NCBI GenBank assembly: GCA_002413325.1
Contig: DHWT01000059.1
Span: forward strand, 1-10,384
DNA: 10,384 nt
Reading direction: 5' to 3'
DNA from: Chitinophagaceae bacterium UBA5175
GTDB lineage: Bacteria; Bacteroidota; Bacteroidia; Chitinophagales; Chitinophagaceae
Under the pieces are notes generated by a model. The model had not been told where the DNA came from. It saw nothing but the letters and a program-made list of their open reading frames with translations, and searched no databases. How positions within the stretch are numbered: position 1 is the first letter of the stretch; each line of letters starts with the position of its first letter. Shown here piece after piece: positions 7,401 to 10,384 of this stretch. The position numbers were made by a program, and so were the translations under genes.

Positions 7401-8618
7401 TTGAAGTTCCTTTTCGCCTGGCGTTATTTTAAGGCAAAAAAATCTACGAATGCCATTAACATCATTTCATGGGTTAGTGTGAGTGCGATTATTCTCGGAA
7501 CTGCTTCCCTGATTGTTGTGCTGAGCGTGTTCAACGGGCTGGAGCAGCTGGTCAGGTCGTTGTATTCTTCTTTTTATACAGATGTCCGGATTTCACCGGT
7601 TTCCGGAAAATTTATGCAGGTACCTTATACCCGCCTGCTCAAATTGAAACAGACCGATGGGATTCTCGGTTATTCATTAACGATAGAAGACCAGGCTTTA
7701 CTCCAATATAATAACAACCTGCAGCCGGTGATGCTAAAGGGGGTGGATGAAAATTACCGGAATATAAACGGGCTTTCTAAAAATATCTCAAAGGGGGATT
7801 ACCTGGTGGGTACGCCGGACCGGCCGGCGGCAATTCTGGGTTCAGGGATCGAATATTCCCTGGATATTGAATCGGATCGCGCCATCGCACCCATGATGGT
7901 CTATCTTTTCCGCAGCGGGGGTATCAACCCGGCTGATCCCGAGTCTGCCGTGCATTCTGAAGCCATTGTATCATCCGGAGCGTTCCGGATACAGCAGGAT
8001 TTTGATGATCATTACGTAATTACCAACCTGGGTTTTATGCAGCGTATGCTGGGTATTGACTCCAACCAGTATGGGGCGATTGAAATTGCAGTCCGGGGTG
8101 GTTCTGTAAGCAGGGAACTCAAATCAAAGCTGCAGGACTTGTTTGGAAAGGGTTTCCTGGTTCAGACCCGGGATGAGCAGAACCAGACCCTGTTTGGGGT
8201 TATGAAAATGGAAAAATGGGTGATTTATGCCGTGTTGACCCTGATTTTAATTGTGGCGGCATTTAATATGGTGGGTGCACTAACCATGCTGGTGCTTGAA
8301 AAAAAGAAAGACATCCAGGTATTGAAAGCCATGGGAGCCGATAACCGTTTTATTCAGCAGATTTTTTTGAGTGAAGGCATTCTGCTGGGCATCCTGGGCG
8401 GGGGAATCGGATTCGGGCTCGCCATCCTGCTCTGCTGGATGCAGGTACATTTTAAGCTCGTTCCCCTGCAGGGAAATTTCCTGATTGATTATTACCCGGT
8501 GAAACTGATTCCCGGAGATTTTATGCTGGTCGGGAGCACCATCCTGATTGTGGTGCTACTGGCCTCCTGGCTGCCCGCACGGAAGGCGGCTTTGCAACCT
8601 TTTGAACTGAAGTCATAG
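7401..8618 (+). CDS. FtsX/MacB-type ABC permease, LolC/LolE-like
   Basis: Inner-membrane permease of 405 residues with the LolC/LolE layout, which in other bacteria extracts lipoproteins for the outer membrane together with an ATPase (LolD). No ATPase gene is present here, so the exact role is inferred. The N-terminus LFAWRYFKAKKSTNAINIIS is the family signature before helix 1 (about 24-46). A periplasmic MacB-like domain covers about 50-270. Three helices follow at about 275-298, 325-346 and 375-394, and MVLEKKKDIQVLKAMGA-type sequence (here LVLEKKKDIQVLKAMGAD) forms the cytoplasmic coupling loop. The start is TTG at 7401: the only codons between it and the in-frame rbfA stop are TTT, AAT, ATA, TCT and GCA, so no ATG or GTG start is available, and the family N-terminus begins exactly there. 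Probably co-transcribed with rbfA. Confidence 0.9.
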   Translation: MKFLFAWRYFKAKKSTNAINIISWVSVSAIILGTASLIVVLSVFNGLEQLVRSLYSSFYTDVRISPVSGKFMQVPYTRLLKLKQTDGILGYSLTIEDQALLQYNNNLQPVMLKGVDENYRNINGLSKNISKGDYLVGTPDRPAAILGSGIEYSLDIESDRAIAPMMVYLFRSGGINPADPESAVHSEAIVSSGAFRIQQDFDDHYVITNLGFMQRMLGIDSNQYGAIEIAVRGGSVSRELKSKLQDLFGKGFLVQTRDEQNQTLFGVMKMEKWVIYAVLTLILIVAAFNMVGALTMLVLEKKKDIQVLKAMGADNRFIQQIFLSEGILLGILGGGIGFGLAILLCWMQVHFKLVPLQGNFLIDYYPVKLIPGDFMLVGSTILIVVLLASWLPARKAALQPFELKS

Positions 8619-8685
8619 AAAAGTATAGGCATATGGGAGTATGAGAATATGCGCAAAACATACCACACCCTGCTTTCATACTTTT
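8619..8685. terminator. Nested inverted repeats, probable bidirectional terminator
   Basis: The 65-base convergent spacer between the permease and transketolase genes starts with AAAAGTAT (8619-8626) and ends with its perfect complement ATACTTTT (8678-8685), overlapping the transketolase stop codon. Inside is a second pair, GCATAT (8629-8634) and ATATGC (8647-8652), with a 12-base loop. A-rich and T-rich ends on either side fit a terminator working in both directions, but the outer loop is long (51 bases). The inner part has a repetitive look (GTATAGG, CATATGGGAGTATGAGAATATG). Confidence 0.4.
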
Positions 8686-9517
8686 AATAGTCTCCCAGGG
8701 TCTCCGGTAGCTGGGCAAGAGCCCTTTTCAGCTGTTCGTCGTTGGGGGCAACCCCGTGCCAGCTGTGGTCATTTTCCATAAAATCCACTCCCTTGCCCAT
8801 AATGGTATGCATGAGGATGGCCACGGGCTGGCCCTTGCCGGTCAGCGTCCTGGCTTCTTTCAGGGTTTTTACCAGTACTTCCATGTCATTTCCGTTGGTT
8901 TCCAGGGTTTTCCAGCCAAATGCGTCGAATTTCTGCCGGATATTACCCAGGTTCAGCACTTTATCCGTTGTCCCGTCAATCTGCTGGTGGTTCCAGTCTA
9001 CCGTGGAAACCAGGTTGTCCACCTTGTGATGGGCAGCAAAAAGCATGGCCTCCCAGTTCTGACCTTCATCCAACTCCCCGTCACCATGGAGGGAAAATAC
9101 AATATTTGACTCCTTATTGAGTTTTTTGGTAAGAGCCGCACCGATCGCAGCACTCATACCCTGGCCCAGGGAGCCGCTGGCGATCCTTATTCCGGGGAGG
9201 TGTTCATGGGTTGCGGGATGTCCCTGTAAACGGGAATTGAGTTTTCTGAATGTGGCAAGTTCTTTTAAATCAAAATATCCTGACCGGGCAAGGGTTGAAT
9301 AAAAAACTGGTGAAATATGGCCATTGCTTAAGAAGAAGATGTCCTCATTTTTGCCGTCCATTGAAAATTTCGGATCGTGTTTCATGATCTCAAAATAGAG
9401 GGCGGTAAAAAAGTCTGCACAACCCAGCGAACCACCTGGATGACCGCTGGATGCACCATGAACCATTCTGAGAATATCCCTTCGGATTTGCGAAGCAATA
9501 GCCTTTAAATCAGCCAT
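8684..9517 (-). CDS. Transketolase, N-terminal (ThDP-binding) subunit
   Basis: A 277-residue protein equal to the N-terminal third-to-half of classical transketolase (about 650 residues), as in organisms with split transketolase. With a C-terminal partner it would move two-carbon units between sugar phosphates in the pentose phosphate pathway. Seen: SSGHPGGS (23-30, H26), SNGHISP (64-70, H67), QGHP (98-101), the GSLGQG loop (115-120), and the thiamine diphosphate motif from G145-D146-G147-E148 to N175, where D146 and N175 are the expected metal ligands. All cofactor residues look intact, and the end LPETLGDY followed by a stop is natural for the subunit. The pyrimidine-binding and C-terminal domains must come from another protein. 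That gene would normally sit directly downstream, but here the convergent permease gene ends 65 bases away. Confidence 0.93.
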   Translation of the reverse strand: MADLKAIASQIRRDILRMVHGASSGHPGGSLGCADFFTALYFEIMKHDPKFSMDGKNEDIFFLSNGHISPVFYSTLARSGYFDLKELATFRKLNSRLQGHPATHEHLPGIRIASGSLGQGMSAAIGAALTKKLNKESNIVFSLHGDGELDEGQNWEAMLFAAHHKVDNLVSTVDWNHQQIDGTTDKVLNLGNIRQKFDAFGWKTLETNGNDMEVLVKTLKEARTLTGKGQPVAILMHTIMGKGVDFMENDHSWHGVAPNDEQLKRALAQLPETLGDY

Positions 9518-9542
9518 ATAAAATGATTTATTCTAAACTGCG

Positions 9543-9550
9543 CAAAGCTA
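9543..9550 (-). promoter_or_regulatory. Candidate Bacteroidota -7 element for the transketolase gene
   Basis: CAAAGCTA on the + strand reads TAGCTTTG on the - strand, an exact match to the Bacteroidota -7 consensus TAnnTTTG. It lies 25 bases upstream of the transketolase ATG, which would give a leader of roughly 20 bases. No TTG -33 element is found at the expected distance, so this is a partial match. Confidence 0.45.
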
Positions 9551-9744
9551 ATGGAATTTAATTTACCTGTGTACCGGAACATATTAAACTTTTGTTCTAA
9601 CTTGCTAGTTCATGCGCTCAGTGACATTATAACATTGCTTGTCCGAACATCTTGAATTTCAACACTCTGACCTGATCGTGCGTGAAAACAGGGAAAGGCT
9701 TGATTTTAGCAATGAATGAAATTTTCTAATGTAAACCGAGGTAC
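9551..9744. other. Rest of divergent spacer, no gene seen
   Basis: AT-rich spacer between the transketolase promoter candidate and the wecA-like start. It must hold the promoter and leader of the + strand gene, but no exact TAnnTTTG was found on that strand; the closest is AACTTTTG at about 9588-9595. Small symmetric pieces such as TTGAATTTCAA (about 9651-9661) and AACTTGCTAGTT (about 9599-9610) are too short to call. A GAGG shortly before the ATG at 9745 could be a weak ribosome binding site. No open frame, tRNA or repeat was recognised. Confidence 0.4.
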
Positions 9745-10384
9745 ATGTTCGATGTCTTACTTTCCCTGTCCATTTCCTTTACCATTACTTTTTTAGCAAT
9801 TCCGGTAATTATTAACGTAGCGGAAATGAAGAAGCTTTTTGACGTGCCCGATGCACGCAAAATTCATCAGGTGGCCATTACGCCTTTAGGTGGTATTGGC
9901 ATTTTTGCAGGATTTGTATTTGGCTGTCTGCTGACTATTAATTTTAAATTCGCTCCTGAATTCCAATATTTCATTGCGGCTACCATGGTCATTTTCTTTT
10001 TGGGGTTGAAAGATGACATCCTGGTGCTTTCTCCCATAAAAAAATTCATCGGACAGGTGCTGGCAGCCTTTCTGATTATTTATTACGGCAGGGTACAGAT
10101 CCACAGTATGCATGGATTTTTCGGGATTCATGAAATTCCTGAAATGTTCAGTCTGCTGATCTCCTATTTTTCCGTTATTGTGATTATTAATTCATTTAAC
10201 CTGATTGACGGCGTTGACGGCCTGGCGGCCACACTCGGATTGATTTCCTCTGCCTTTTTCGGAATCTATTTTATGTTCGTTGGTATGGAACCTTATTATG
10301 TGCTGGCATTCTCCCTCTGTGGCAGCCTGCTTGCTTTTCTGATATTCAATTTCCAGCCGGCTAAAATATTTATGGGCGACACGG
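9745..10384 (+). CDS. WecA/TagO/MraY-family glycosyl-1-phosphate transferase, 5' part
   Basis: The reading frame is open from ATG 9745 to the right edge, giving 213 residues; about 330-380 would be usual, so roughly 120 or more are outside. The family moves a sugar-1-phosphate (GlcNAc-1-P for WecA/TagO) from a UDP-sugar to undecaprenyl phosphate at the inner membrane, the first step of surface polysaccharide assembly. Seen: helix 1 (about 4-24), PDARKIHQ (35-42) then TPLGGIGIF (46-54), GLKDD with D90 and D91, the core NSFNLIDGVDGLA (149-161; D155, D158), and KIFMGDT with D212 at the edge. These are the catalytic and Mg-binding signatures of the family. WecA/TagO-like is favoured over MraY because of NLIDGVDGLA, but the deciding C-terminal part is missing. 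An in-frame TAA at 9727 fixes ATG 9745 as the first start. Confidence 0.92.
   Translation, partial: MFDVLLSLSISFTITFLAIPVIINVAEMKKLFDVPDARKIHQVAITPLGGIGIFAGFVFGCLLTINFKFAPEFQYFIAATMVIFFLGLKDDILVLSPIKKFIGQVLAAFLIIYYGRVQIHSMHGFFGIHEIPEMFSLLISYFSVIVIINSFNLIDGVDGLAATLGLISSAFFGIYFMFVGMEPYYVLAFSLCGSLLAFLIFNFQPAKIFMGDT

Noticed and set aside
8684..9517. Transketolase as a truncated pseudogene
   Set aside because: The protein ends at the natural boundary of split-type N-subunits with all cofactor residues present, so a missing second half does not mean decay.

Overview
The window looks like a piece of a Bacteroidota chromosome, most likely from the Chitinophagales/Sphingobacteriia side. This rests on recognising gene families, not on any search. 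The clues are a long, eukaryotic-like isoleucyl-tRNA synthetase followed by a TraR/DksA protein, an rbfA gene followed by a LolC/E-type permease, a split (two-subunit type) transketolase, few Shine-Dalgarno-like sites, and a TAnnTTTG promoter element upstream of the transketolase gene. No rRNA, tRNA, CRISPR array, insertion sequence or phage gene was seen.

Layout. From 1 to about 4950 all genes are on the + strand: the 3' part of ileS (cut by the window's left edge), a DksA/TraR-like regulator with a long Lys/Ala/Pro-rich N-terminal tail, a small YdcZ/DUF606 membrane protein, and an AT-rich SAM-dependent methyltransferase gene. From 5135 to 6955 a complete MsbA-type lipid ABC exporter lies on the - strand. 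It is divergent from rbfA (7008) across only 52 bases that hold a palindromic element. rbfA is followed 15 bases later by a FtsX/LolC/E-type permease with a TTG start. That permease converges with a transketolase N-terminal subunit on the - strand (8684-9517); the 65 bases between them carry nested inverted repeats. After a 227-base divergent spacer, the 5' part of a WecA/TagO/MraY-type glycosyl-phosphate transferase (9745 onward) runs off the right edge.

How the genes fit together. The content is mostly housekeeping: translation (ileS, rbfA), transcription control (DksA-like), envelope building (MsbA-type exporter, LolC/E-like permease, WecA-like initiating transferase, perhaps the methyltransferase) and central carbon metabolism (transketolase half). 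I do not see a convincing new multi-gene system. The points most worth a second look are the tailed DksA-like protein that has lost its zinc ligands, the transketolase N-half without a neighbouring C-half, the palindrome between msbA and rbfA, the nested inverted repeats at 8619-8685, and the AT-rich methyltransferase island.
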